Source: Oscheius onirici
Taxonomy: Eukaryota; Nematoda; Chromadorea; Rhabditida; Rhabditidae
Length of the DNA: 64,000 bases
Direction of reading: 5' to 3'
Assembly (NCBI GenBank): GCA_932521025.1
Contig: OW051471.1
Span: forward strand, 1,302,001-1,366,000
In this document: positions 34,216 to 46,711 of the stretch, piece after piece
Layout: every line of letters starts with the position of its first letter
Numbering within the stretch: position 1 is the stretch's first letter
Made by a program: the position numbers and the translations under genes
The notes under the pieces: generated by a model
Told to the model about the DNA's origin: nothing
The model's input: only the letters and a program-made list of their open reading frames with translations
Database searches by the model: none

Positions 34216-37200
34216 TCAGGCCCTTCTGACACGAAGAGTCAGCGCGAAGAAAGCCAGACCGCGCCAGCTGATGACAAAGAGACAGATGGCCAGAATGTTG
34301 ACCCACTTGTAGTCGGGCTGCACGTCCCAGGCGGCCAGATTCTCCGGTCCCGTGAAGCCATCGCAGAGCTGATTCAGCGTATTGTTAGCCAGTCGACAGC
34401 CCGGAATGTCCGTCTTGATAGTGTCGAAGATGGCTGACAGGCTCAGCTGAAAACCGAGTTTTTTCGATTCAAGAAAAAGTTGTTAGCATAATTTGGAACT
34501 GATTGTAGTCTTCACAATATCCGTGAAACTTAAAGGGACAGTCTCATTGTATGTGAACGTGTCAGCAATGCGTGTAAAATATTTGAAAGTCGAGTTCAAA
34601 TTGGCTGAGCGTAACCTACGAGTTTCGAAATTTTTTGAAAAAAAAAATTGTTGAATAACATTTGTGGAATGCTGACAGTTTTGACTGGAGTCGCACTGGG
34701 ATCATTCCTTGTTTTTGGACTACACTATATTCATCGTGCAATAAAACAGTTGAATTTTAGAAACTTTTTCAACATTTCCAGTCTTTCTATCTCTCTCCCA
34801 TTTCCAAACGGAAGAAAAACACAAACCTCATACCCATATCTGTACCACGAGAGATAGGTAAACGGCAGCAGATACTTCGGAATCGAGTTGACATCGATGA
34901 ACAGTCCGCCAAAGATGAGCATCGGGATTGAGAACATCGGAACGATGAGAGCTGCCAGACTCAGTTCGCCAAAGATGCACGCTCCGGCGTAGCCGACACT
35001 CGTCGCGACAAAAGCCTCCATTATGGCTACGGACAAGAGCCAGCCGTACTGGATCATATTGTACTCGAAGCCGGCCATCCAGTAGAGAATTGTCGTGTGG
35101 ATGATGGGCAGAAGGACGTATTGGATGCCGTCGGCCGTCTGTTTGCCGAAAAAGTAGGCGCTCGGAGAGTACATGCCGGCCTGGTAGTCGCGGTAGACGA
35201 TTGGCAGTTCAGAGGTCAGAATCTGGAAATTGATGCAGTTTTTCTGTTTGTGAAGAGCTATTTTTTTGGTACTGTAGGAAAATAGCAGTTACAGTGTATC
35301 AGGTGAGAGCATAATTTTTGATACATTTGGTCATAACTTTTTTGTCTTTCGACCAAATCAGGGTTTCTTTTTTTAGAAAGAACAGGCTAAGTCAGCTCTA
35401 TTTGATGGTGCATAAAGCTCAGAAACCTCAGCTGAAAATTTTCGAGCACCACTCCAAAAGCTGAATTTTAGATTGAATCTTTTATTCCCGAGGGTGGCAA
35501 AGGGCATATCTCAGGAAACTGCCAACGTAGTTTTGTTGCCCCTGACAAATGAGGAAGACAGCCGCGACCCGATTCCTTAGAAAATTTTCCTCGCTGAGAT
35601 AGAGAGGGTCAAATTTACGAAAGTGACCAACTTCAGAGGCATGCACAGCGCTTCTCAAATCGTATTAATAAAATTGGAACAGCAAAATAATTAACTTCAT
35701 TTTATTGAGCAGAATATGAGCAAAAAACACATATAATTAAACTAGAAGACTGAAAAATTCTCTAGAAGCAAAATCATGCATAACGGCAAGATTTACTTTT
35801 CGGTCCATGATACCCCCATCATGGTGAAGAGGGCCGATTTTGGAAGTCGCGTTTCTCGAAAATTTTCTACTGGGCCTTTTGTGTTCTATACATGATTTTG
35901 TAGCCCAGATTGAGCTCTTTCAGCGTGCATCGGCCGATTTGTTCAAATCGATTTGATAAGCGCTGTGCATGCCTCTGAAGTTGGTCACTTTCGCAAATTT
36001 GACCCTCTCTATCTCAGCGAGGAAAATTTTCTAAGGAATCGGGTCGCGGCTGTCTTCCTCATTTGTCAGGGGCAACAAAACTACGTTGGCAGTTTCCTGA
36101 GATATGCCCTTTGCCACCCTCGGGAATAAAAGATTCAATCTAAAATTCAGCTTTTGGAGTGGTGCTCGAAAATTTTCAACTGAGGTTTCTGAGCTTTATG
36201 CACCATCAAATAGAACTGACTTAGCCTGTTCTTTCTAAAAAAAGAAACCCTGATTTGGTCGAAAGACAAAAAAGTTATGACCAAATGTATCGAAAATTAT
36301 GCTCTCACCTGATAGCATGTGATATTTTTCTTGTTGGATGACACTTTGAACCAGGTATCGAGAAAAGAAAACCTTACGGACTGTAATATTGTTTGCGAAA
36401 CATTTTTAGCGTTTTTTCGCCAACTTTCTATCATTACAATATAACCTCAATATCAGGCTTGTTGAAAACCTGCGCTGCGCCGCGCTGCGTTCAGGGCTGG
36501 GCTGGGCTGCGGCCAGGTTGGACTTTGTGGCGGGCTAAAAAAATTTATTTCGCATTTTTTACTGATTTTTTTGTTTCCAAATACGTCCCCCGATTAGATT
36601 TAGTTTTGCCATCAGAAAAATTGGAAGAAAATCGAAAACTGACAATGAAAATAGAAGAAAACTGCTATTTTTACCGAATTTCGCCAAAAATCCGCATTTT
36701 CTTTTCTTCTATTTTTGTCGTCAGTTTTCGATTTTCTTCCAATTTTTCTGATGGCAAAACTAAATCTAATCGGGAGACGTATTTGGAAACAAAAAAAATC
36801 AGAAAAAAATGCGAAATGAATTTTTTTTAGCCCGCCGCAAAGTCCAACCTGGCCGCAGCGCAGCCCAGACCGCAGCGCAGCGGGGCGCAGCGCAACAACC
36901 CAGAATCAACAAGCCTGCTCAACATAGAGGAAGCCGTTACCGTAATCCTATCCTTTTCGTGATTTTGACAGAGATATAGCGAAAACCCGAAAATGGTCCA
37001 GCTGTAATAATGTTTTTGAAGCATTTCTTGTAGTTTTTGTTGCTGAACTTAAACAAGAATTGAGTACTCCAAAACAACTTTATAAGTTCCAAATAGATTG
37101 AAAAGAGAATCTTGCTACTCAGTTTTCTTCCCTTTTTTGTTCCACGCAACGGGGCAATACTCCCACCTTTCAGTTGTATTGGTCATCGATTGGTTTGATG

Positions 37201-40200
37201 AGAAAAAAAACAATAATAGTTTCACGTAAACACGGTGTATAAAAATGTGAGTCTTCAAAACGATACTAGCTTTTGTGATCTCCCAACTTTTTCAAAAACC
37301 GAAAGTTCATACAATAATCGCATTTTGACATCTCAAACCGTCTTTGTGAAGCGGTATAGCTAAAGTGAGCGTTTGATCATGATGAGATTAGCGAGGCTAC
37401 AAGGAAGAATTCTAAAAAAAATCTTCTCAAGTATTTACGTCCCCGTTGAAACACTTAAAAAATAGCGGGGCATCTTTCTTTTTTTCCTTCTTATTTGATA
37501 GAAAAAAATATTATTATTTAAAAAGCGACCCGCAATGAGAGAGGTGGTTTGGAGTTTACAAAAACAGGGCAAAATTATTTTGGCAAAAACAAAGTTTCGC
37601 ATGTTCTTGACCCATTTTTGAGGTTTGATAAGTACAACAATTTGCCAACAAATTACAGGGAAGACAGAATAAGCTATGGTGAATCCTCTAAAATTCTCGA
37701 GAACTGGAAGCCCCGGATTTCAAGTAAAAAAATTTATTTCACCATACCCTGAATACGTTTCTACAGCCCACAATTTGATAATTGATGAATAAATCTCATT
37801 TTCTACTCGTCAGTTGTATTGCGTCAGCTGCATGTGAAAAACGCAATTTCAGAACATTTGGGTGTAAAAATATTTGAACGAATGGTGATGCATGTCGAAT
37901 TTTTTTTTCCAACGATCCGTTACACCTGAAGGTTATGCAATAAAAAGAGCTTGTTCAACATCTTGACAATATTTTTTTTGTTTCACCAATCCCTAAAGAA
38001 TAGACTTTCAATCCGCCCGACTTTCTCTCTGCTCTTCACACAGACCTGTCCTATCTCGGAGAATCTTCTATTACTATTTTTGTTTTACCAAATACTGAAT
38101 AGAGTCTTTTTTACGCTCACTCATTCAAACGGGACTTTGGCATCAAAACATCTTCTTCCACTGTACTGTCAATGAGCATCAAACATTTTTGTTTCACCAA
38201 GCCTTACATATGTTAATGTTTTCAAGCAACATTGATTCTTCGGACCAAAAACCTCTCCCGTATATAATTTCCCACCTACTTTGTTGTTTGTTTCACCAAG
38301 CCTTGAACATCATAATTTTCCATAAGACATACTCATGATTTTGCTGTTTGCGAAAAACTTCATTACTGAATATTGGGCGTCAAAAGGGGACTGTTCACCG
38401 TTCTGACATTATTTTTTGTTTCACTGAGCATTGAACTTTATCAATTTCAACACGCCACACTACTTTTCTTGCCTGTTTGAAAAATAACCGTCTGCCTAAT
38501 TCGATTTTACGCATTTTCTATGTTTTTTTTGTTTCACCATTTCCTAAACACTACCATTTTCCCCAATCAATGCTTTGAGATCTATAGTCCATTTCCAACG
38601 AATAGGGACACCAAATCAATTCTTTAAAGAATTTATTTCGTGGTTCCCGTCACTAAAATACGAAAATGACGGGTGCAGCGTTGGATTTTATTCCTTTTTG
38701 TGTAATTTTGATGATTTTCAGATGTTATATAGTCTCTTTTTCTTGTTTTCGACTGCATTTTCGAACTCAGCGTAGAAAAATGCCTATATGGGGTGAAAAA
38801 TGGCAGAATATACATACTTTGCAAGGATTCTCGACGATTTTCGTGAAAAATCAGCCATTTTGACCCAAATCAACTCAAAATCTGATATTTTTCTCCTATT
38901 TCGGTGACAAGTAGGTTTCCTTAGGTGTAGAACTCGATTATAAAGTCAAAACAGCAAGAAATTGTTGAAATAATACTAAAAATTAAAGAAATATCAAATT
39001 CGGCCATTTTTTCTAAATCGCGCCCGAAATCCACTGTCCCTATTCGTTGGAAATAGACTATACACTTTTGGACACAAAAAACCTTTTCCTCAGAGTATAT
39101 CAGGAAGAGAAGTTTCATCGTTCTAACAGTAGTTTTTGTTCCCACAAGCGTTTATTACCGTTGTGCTTTCAAGCATTACACTATTACTCAGCAAGTGTAA
39201 AAATAGATGGGAAATTCCAAAAAACTCAAAACCCTCTTTCACATATTTGACCTGATTGGATTCTCATAGAATATTATCAATTTTTTTTGCCTCACAAATC
39301 TCTGAATACCACTCTACTCATCGTACCGAAAAGCTACTAGTAAGAAAACCCCTACCTGAATACTCGGCATCAAGAACAAAATATTCATCGTCCTGACAAT
39401 CTCAAAAGCGAATCCACGTCCCGTCAGAACAGTCTCAGCCGTCAGTTTTGTCTTGAAGTAGACCAGTCCTTCCAGCAGGGCTACCACTAGGCATTGGAAG
39501 AGTCTCAGCCGGATGACCATTGGATTCCTGAGGACGATTTTGATGCCACGCCAGAGCAGCCACACATATTGGACGAACCAGCCGGCTGCATATTCACGGC
39601 TTTCTTGAACCTCTAGGCGCATTCGGGCTCTGGCGCTCGAAGTGTCGTGTTTGTGAGTTTCGGTGTGGACGTGACGACTGTATTCGGAGGCGTTGTAGGC
39701 CTGGAAAATGGTCTCCATGCGCTTGTTGTAGACGTCCTCTTCGCCCTGGGAGCAGGAGAGCAGCTTCATGAAGTGATCCGGGACGGAAATGTACTGGGCA
39801 CAGGGCAGGCTACAGCGATTGAAGAAGAGCTGGACGTCGTCTATTGGGCCCTGGTAGGCTACCTGGAAATATTTTGGATGAGTACAGTGACAGTGACAGT
39901 AACAGTAACAAAAATAGTGACAGTAACAGTGACAGTGACAAGTACTGTATTTTTGAAAGATTCTTCACTAAAACCTGCAAATATGTTCGAACTACTATAA
40001 TAAGCTGACGCTAAAAACTGCGACTGGAAGGCTAACGGCAACTTCAAAATTATACGTTTTCAAACCACTGGAAAAAAAGCAGTTTTTGTTGCTTCAACGT
40101 TCGGGTATAACGAAACATTCGCCAGCCTGTTACTGATCTTTGGTTATCTTGTACTATCTACTCGATTCGTAGCTGATTCAAAAGCTGGCTATAGGTAAAG

Positions 40201-43200
40201 GATCACACTGGTTGCTGATCGTATGCCTGGTAAAAGTCAAATTATCAAGTTTCAAAAAAGAAGGATGATGTTTCACCAAAATCTATTAGTGTTGTGTTTT
40301 CGGTTAGACATGCAATCCTCGTAGATGTTGCTCTTCTAATGTTTTTCTTTCATCACCAAATTCACCGTAACCCAACACGACAGTACGGACTTTGAACATC
40401 ACCGAGGGTCTCTCTGCGCCTTATTTTTTCAGTTTTCCCCGGGAATTTCGAGTCTTTTCTCCGTAATATACATCCTTCAAACCAGGCTATACTACATTTT
40501 TTACCTGCATTTCTCAAAACACTTCGTTTTCGTCTATCCCAGTTCATTTTGGCTTCATTAGCAGTTTTATAATTCTCAGTTTACATCCTACTCGCTAGCG
40601 TATTCCTTTCCTATTCCAGTACCTTGAATCAAAAAAAGTTTCAATCCTTTCTAATAGCTTCCAAGGAAAATGTACAGTTAGTGGGTCTATCGATGGCAGT
40701 GTTCTCACAATCTGTTTTCTTTCAGTCCAAAACAGTCTCTCTGTCTCTCTGTACCTCCGAATCTGTGACTCTCTGTTCCTAAACAAAAACGTCTTCTCAC
40801 CTGTCCCCTGCTGATGAGTACAAGCCAGTCGGCCATGCTAAAGACGAGTGAACTCGGCTGATGAATGGAACAGATGATCGTCTTGCCCTTGGCGGCCAGA
40901 TCAGCTAGAGCTCGCATCACCTGTACGGCCATAAAGGCATCCAGTCCACTCGTCGGCTCGTCACAGAACAGAATCGGTGGATCGGTCAGGATTTCGCAGG
41001 CAAAGCTGAGACGCTTCTTCTCTCCCAGACTGATGCTCTTCTCGAATCGGCAGCCAATCTTCGTGTCCAGGATGTCTTCGAGACCCATCTGCAAATGCGA
41101 AAATTTGGATTTCTTGAGAAGATAATCTGTTAATATTTCGGCTAGCTACCCCCTATTTGAATTTTTTGCGCGGGAACTTGCGACAAAGGCCCAAATTTCT
41201 CGTTTTCACCATTTTCCACCCATTTTTAGACTTTCTAAGTATGTTTATCGCATTCTACACCAAAAACCACCCCAGGTATATGAAGAATGCAGGTAAACTC
41301 TAAGTTCAAAACTAACTAGCTAATCCTAAAAAAGCTAAATTGTCCTGACTTGTTCGTGGCCTCGGACAAACAAATAACTGCAGACACCATTGCGCTTTAG
41401 CAGTAGAGAGATGCCAAATCTCCACAATGTGTATTTGTTTCGCAAATTTGCTTACGAAAATAGCAAAATGGCCTGTTCGTGGTACAATACAATTGCTTGA
41501 AGTGGCTTCTATTAGAGCAAACAGTGAAACAAATGAAAATCACCATGTCTTTCGCATTTTTCTCTACAGTGTTTCCCCATCAAGACTCATCTTCAGTCAT
41601 TTCCTAGCTTTTCAATACACTCGCAAAAGTTGTTCCTGTATCTTTCGAAATGACTATGGTTATTTTTTTAAACAACACATTCATACAACAACATGCTACC
41701 CTTAGCTAATATTAACCTTGACATCAAAACAAAAAAAGCTACACAGTTACAGTAATCTGATCAGTATTCCAACCGCAACAGCTGGTTTTTGGCAGACAAA
41801 CAATTTAGAGAAGCCCAACAATTGGAGCTACGTTTATACGACTCTGTTTTCTCTCACTAAAATCTCCATAAACATCCTACCTCCGTAGCCACGCTGTCCA
41901 CCCGTTCCTTCCTCCCAGCTTTTGAAATCTTGGCTGACATTCGCAGACGAGCAGCCAGCATCAGAGTCTCCTTGACGGTAAGCGAGCCGATGAAGAGGTC
42001 CTCCTGCGGCACGTAAGCTGACATTTTTCGCATTTCGCCCGGCTTCAAGACGTGACTGTTGACCTGGACCTCGCCGTAGACGCGAAGGCCACGAGCTCTC
42101 TGCGTAAGAATGTTGAGGAGAGTCGTCTTGCCGGCACCACTGGAGCCCATCAGAAAGGTCACTTGACCGGCTTCGGCCACTCCGGAGACTGAAAATTTTG
42201 GAATTTTACTTCGATCAGATGACTGGATTGGTAATTTCTCACTCTCTGGTTATTCAAGAGGGAACGAAACATAAAAAAATACACTGCAAATGAACTTTTT
42301 GGTTTGTGTGTTGATTTTCTCCCGAAATTTTTGGATGAACAAAAAGATTTTTTGATGTTCCTTGACTTGGTTATGTTCTTTCAGGCAGTCCAGTAAACGA
42401 TCCATCCAAAGTTCGTTATGAATTAGTTTTTCGTCCTCCCACCAGTTTTTCAATGTTTTCGAGTTCCAAGCTCTCAGAAAAGCAGAACAACTACAATTTT
42501 TCTGCTATATAAAGCTCAAAAATTTGACAGGCTTCGACCACCCGAAGACCAGAAATAGTTTTTTTTATAGAAAAAAGAATCGATCAAAGCCTTTAGCTAC
42601 GTAGAAGTATTGGAATCAAAAGCTGCAAAGTAAAAGAAAACGGTAGTTATCAACCTGGTTCGAAAAAATAAGAAAGAAATCACAGACCAAAAGTGTCCAG
42701 CACTCTTACAGTTGCTATAAAGCAAAAACAACTTATGCTTCGGCCATTCTAGATACCGAAAATCCGAGTTTTTTTTTGTGAAGGCTAGCAAAGTTCCACC
42801 GACGGTAGTCTTTCTTTCTTTGAGTATACAGAAGAAATGGAACAAGTGCTTAGCAAAACACAGAGAGTAAAAATTGTCTGTACCTCCGGAGCTGCCGTTT
42901 GCTCTATTCAGCAAAAATTCCAGCTCTCTTAGAACTACTGTGAAACAAAAAATATTTGTCCGATTGAACGTCGTTTTTATGTTCTGCGATCGCTTCAAGA
43001 TTCGGAATAATTACTATATCCAATGTCCCGATATCCTGGTGCTGTCCTAAAACTTAACAGTCTGTCTATTAGTCTTAGTAGTTTCTACCGTCACCCTCTG
43101 TCCATCTGTCTCTCTGTCTCCCTGTCCCTCTTATGAGATTGATGTTTTTCTCATTCTCTGGGTATTCGAGAGGAAAAGAAGGAGAAATCCCACAATCGCT

Positions 43201-44145
43201 CCCCCCCCCCCCCCACCAAGAATTCCAGACCCCCATCAACGGGAAAATGTTCAGGGAAGCCCCCCACATGGGGTGATCTTGCCCCCCCCCCCCAATTGGT
43301 GGGGAGTCTGACTGAGCGGTGGGGGGCTTATATAGGATGTTAACACCCCATATAAGCCCTACCGTGAATATAGGGGTGCTTATATACGATACCCGGACCT
43401 ATCCCATATGAGCCCCCCACGGAAGTCCTTTTAATCCCCCACCTTCAGGCCCTGTTTTTAACCTTCACCCTCATCCCATACTTACCCCCACTCATCTCAT
43501 ACAAAAAAATTTTACTGAAATGGTTAGAAAAAATAAAGAAGTCAAGGGAAATTGCTTTTTTTTGCTGGAGTAAACATGGTTTTTTCTCGGGATCTTCCGT
43601 CTAAAATGTTTTTCAAGGTCTAGAACAACTTTTTCAACAAAAAAGAGGCCGGACCGGCGCGGTCCAATTTGAAAAGCGGACCGGACCGGTCCGGTCCAGC
43701 GCACATGCTTGGGTTGGGGTTTGTAATTTTTCTGTTGCATGACTTGGATTCACTCTTTCAATAAGCAAGCCCATAATGTTTTCCAAGTTCGATATGAATT
43801 ACTTTACACCCTCTCAATGTTTTTACACTAGGCAATCGACTATCGTGGTCCAAACATTCTAGTTCTCTTAGCTACCGCGAAACAACGCTATATTATTTTC
43901 GCAAAAAATAAGACAATCTTGCAGGTGGAAATTATCCTACAACCCATTTTTCTTAGTAGTTGCTACCGTATCTCTCAGTTCTACCGTACCCCCGACTCAC
44001 TCTGATCTAAGACGACGCGAGCATCCTCTACCGAACTCGAACAGCATCTGTACCAGGGACGGGACTCCTTGACCTCGGCGTAGATATCCCTCCAGATGAC
44101 TCGTTTCCCAGCCGATCGTCTCTCCTTCGTCACACCTAGAGCCAT
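34216..44145 (-). CDS. ABCG (White-type) ABC half-transporter (624 aa, 6 exons)
   Basis: Reverse-strand exons 44145-44001, 42188-41881, 41088-40801, 39862-39356, 35222-34827 and 34446-34216 join perfectly in phase to 624 residues, the usual ABCG length. The nucleotide-binding domain comes first: Walker A GSSGAGKTT (63-71), Q-loop YVPQEDLF, signature-like ISLGE (170-174), Walker B ILFCDE (190-195), SGLD D-loop and H-loop His227 in SIHQPSS. The membrane half follows (about 350-624) with VLRNPMVIRLRLFQ, SELPIVYRDYQAGMYSPSAY and a luminal loop with Cys before the last span. Half-transporters of this type work as dimers that export lipids or pigment precursors. The signature has Leu where the family has Gly (SGGE), which is unusual. 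Introns hold a 1-kb palindrome, two MITEs and an ACAGTG microsatellite. Confidence 0.93.
35297..36314. mobile_element. 1-kb palindromic element in ABCG intron 4
   Basis: The ends TATCAGGTGAGAGCATAATT and AATTATGCTCTCACCTGATA are inverted, and homology continues inward for over 350 bp on each side. Ends in TA on both sides suggest TA target duplication. There is no open frame. Confidence 0.8.
36454..36917. mobile_element. Word-repeat hAT-like MITE (GCAGCGCAGC word), in ABCG intron 4
   Basis: Ends CAGGCTTGTTGA and TCAACAAGCCTG are inverted. The flanks CTCAATAT (36446-36453) and CTCAACAT (36918-36925) match at 7 of 8 positions. Sub-terminal words are GCTGCGCCGC and GGGCTGGGCTGCGGCC. The interior is a second palindrome (AGTTTTGCCATCAGAAAAATT and its complement). 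Confidence 0.82.
37950..38560 (+). repeat. Degenerate tandem array around TTTTTGTTTCACC
   Basis: Five TTTGTTTCAC sites (near 37977, 38190, 38287, 38412 and 38528) recur at about 100-210 bp, each preceded by a T-run and usually followed by a CCTTA or CCTAAA segment. Spacer sequence is only weakly conserved. It lies in ABCG intron 4. Confidence 0.45.
38583..39062. mobile_element. 480-bp MITE with TATAGTC...CCAACGAATAGGG ends
   Basis: The left end TATAGTCCATTTCCAACGAA is the inverse of the right end TTCGTTGGAAATAGACTATA. TA borders both ends. The same element is inserted in a SINE at 18690-18986. Confidence 0.78.
39885..39945. repeat. ACAGTG/ACAGTA hexamer microsatellite beside an exon
   Basis: About nine hexamer units, some ACAGTA or ACAAAA, lie some 25 bp upstream (in transcription sense) of ABCG exon 4. 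A related ACAGGG hexamer array forms an intron at 46630-46723. Confidence 0.7.
43195..43470. repeat. Diverged C-run element in ABCG intron 1
   Basis: Several runs of 7-14 C, GGTGGGGGGCTTATATAGGATG and an ATACCCGGACCTATCCCATA block aligning with TACCCGGACCTTTCCTAGAT in the elements at 21590 and 27895. It is an older or sister subfamily. Confidence 0.6.
43635..43715. repeat. GGACCGGTCC-word fragment
   Basis: GAGGCCGGACCGGCGC, then a short AT segment, then GGACCGGACCGGTCCGG and GCTTGGGTTGGGG. Its composition resembles the word-repeat hAT-like ends, but no terminal repeats or target duplication could be set. Confidence 0.4.
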
Positions 44146-44598
44146 TTTTATGTTCTTTTCTTACAGTAAAACTCACTTTTATCGGTCGGCAGTAGAGAAG
44201 CTTGAGAATCCGTGCAGGTAGTTTTCCTGGTAGACATCGAGCTGGTACAGCACACGGCGAAATTCTTGGAGCAACTAGTGGCTTTTTGAAAGTTTTGTAA
44301 TTAGTTTTTCTGTATTGAAAATAAAGGAAACTTTTTGGAAAACTTTGTAATCGAGGGGATCTTACAATATTGTTTTTTTGCAACAGTAAAACTCGTTGAA
44401 GTTTTGAAGCCTCCGGATAGAAAAATGGCGTCTGCGAACAGGGGTTAGCTCTTCTTTCTCGTGCAATTTTACATTTTTTCTACGATGCAAGATGTCATAT
44501 CAAAGCCACAAAAACCATAGGGCCTTGGTTGACCGATGAAACAATGTTCCTACAAAACGCTCTTTTACAAAATTTCTGTTTCTCTACTACCTTACATA
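44146..44598. other. Upstream region of the ABCG gene
   Basis: AT-rich DNA left of the Tc1-like element, presumably containing the ABCG promoter. No TATA box or repeat stands out. Confidence 0.35.
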
Positions 44599-45585
44599 CA
44601 GGGTGGCCAGAAATTACGGTAACAGCAGGCGGCACGCAATTTTTGCATTTTTTGAGTTTTTTTCTCAAAGCATTTCTGCTTTTTCTTTTTTATATTTAGT
44701 TTTCCACTTATTTTTGTATAAATTTAAAGCCTAACATGTTACTTTTTTAGAATGATTAAGGCATCAGTACATCGAGGATCTATCATCCAGTTACATCGCG
44801 AAGTACTTCAGGCGTGTGAGATTGCTAGACGTCTTAAAGTATCAAGAAAGCTCATACCTACTTCTATTCGACGTTTCAATGAGCTGGGAACAAATGACGA
44901 TCGTTTTGGACGAGGAAGACCTGCAACAGTTGTCACCAGAGCCAATATCAAGAACGTCCGCGCTAAGATTCGCTACGACCCGCAGCGTTCGTAGTTTGTC
45001 GAAAGAAATGGGCATTAAAAGAACATCGGTGCAAACTATCGTTGGAGTAAAGATGAATAAGAAAGCCTTCAAGCTTGGAACAGCTCAATTCCTTTCCAAC
45101 ATCACAAAAATCAAGAGAAAGGACCGTTGCAAGAAGATGCTTACTCGATTTCGGAATGGAAAGCATTTGACGATTGTCTTCACAGATGAAAAAATATTTA
45201 CAGTCGAAGCTGTCGTGAACAAGCAGAACAATCGAATTTACGCAAGTGAGAAGCCCACAATTGCTGTTCAAAAGATCCTGCTTCCGTGATGGTTTTCGCC
45301 GGCATCACTTCCGACGGCAAAACTCCTCTGATCTTTGTTCCACAGGGAGTAAAAGTGAACAGCGCTAACTATTTGGATGTTTTAAAGCAAGAATTACTTC
45401 CCTGGGCTCAAAACCACTTCGGTAATCGCCAATGGACGCTTCAACAAGACGGAGCTCCAGCTCACAAAGCGAAGATTGTCCAAACGTGGTATATATCAAA
45501 AGGTATATATTTCAAATTTTCATAACAATTTTTTCTTGCTTAGTTGGAGCTTGTTACCTTGTTACCGTAATTTCTGGCCACCCTG
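44599..45585 (+). mobile_element. Tc1/mariner-like transposon, inactivated
   Basis: Perfect 26-bp terminal inverted repeats beginning CAGGGTGGCCAG, flanked by TA. The transposase begins at 44752 (helix-turn-helix part MIKASVHRGS...ACEIARRLKVSR), changes frame near 44990, continues through FTDEKIFTVE, changes frame again near 45290 and ends after QQDGAPAHKAKIVQTW. The first two catalytic Asp residues are present. The third acidic residue is missing because the 3' part of the gene is deleted and replaced by about 70 bp. It could only move with help from another transposase. It sits between two divergent genes. Confidence 0.88.
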
Positions 45586-45810
45586 TATAAAGCGATTTTT
45601 TTTTTTCGTTTGTGTTGTCGTGGTAGTAGTTTGTTGTAGTTCTGGTGCTCTCTCTCTCTCTTCTCTGCATATCAAATATCAACAACATGTTAGAGGCTCT
45701 TCTTCCATTTTGCGCCTCTTTCCAAATTCCACTTCACTTTTTCTTCTTCTACTCCTCTCCTATTCAGCTGCCTCTAAGCGACGGGTCTCTTTATTTCTCC
45801 TGCATAAACC

Positions 45811-46633
45811 ATGGCCGTCGCTCCGGAAGGCAAATCTCCTGTGAGTTTTGATATCAAATTCTGATAAAATAAGTGCTTTTCCAGCCAAGTTCCGATTTCA
45901 GTGACAGTGAGGAAGATGAAGACTTGAAGAAGAAGAGAAAGGACATGAAGAACATTATGAAGGAACTGGAAAAGGACAAGGAGGAAGACACGGGACCGAA
46001 GACGAGATGGTCGTGAGTTATTGGGGGAATACTTTTGTTTGGAAAGTAAGGAAAACAGTATTTTGGGAAAGTTTTACAAAAAAGTATTGTTTCGTTCGGA
46101 AGATGTAATGGAAAGGTGGCTGTATTTCATAATATAGTTTTTTTTTCTTTTTTTTCTGACGGCAGTTGAAAATTCATCAATTCGACTAAAAGAAACAGAC
46201 TGAGCTTCTTTTAGGACATGACACACGAATACATCGGCACTATCTGCAAGAAAAAAAACGAGAAAAACTCGTTTCTAAAACTCGTTTCGTTTCTTGTTTT
46301 CCCACTTTCCGGATGCCCATTGACATCCTAAAAAACTCATCTGTATATATGTTTGTCATTTTTTGCTCATTCTGCCTATACTCTCATCTTTCAGAGAAAC
46401 CAAAGGAGCTGTTCGTGAATGGGCCGAAGACGCTTCTGTCCACGCTATTCCTCACATGGCCAGAGCTACTACCGTACTTTTTCTGTCAGACCACAGGAAG
46501 TAGATATTTTAGTGCCTTGCCGTACTCATCTGGGCAGTGATTCTGGTGTTCTGTGCTATTGGATTCGTCTACCTGTTCACAGATACTTTGAGGCAGTATC
46601 TGGCATTTGATAAGGCTGTCCAGTTGAATGTGA

Positions 46634-46711
<78 letters not shown>

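Noticed and set aside
36393-36830. 145-residue ORF in the ABCG intron
   Set aside because: It lies inside the word-repeat MITE and its inner palindrome; no protein similarity.
46637-46710. ACAGGG array as interstitial telomere repeat
   Set aside because: The usual nematode telomere repeat is TTAGGC; this is a simple intronic microsatellite.
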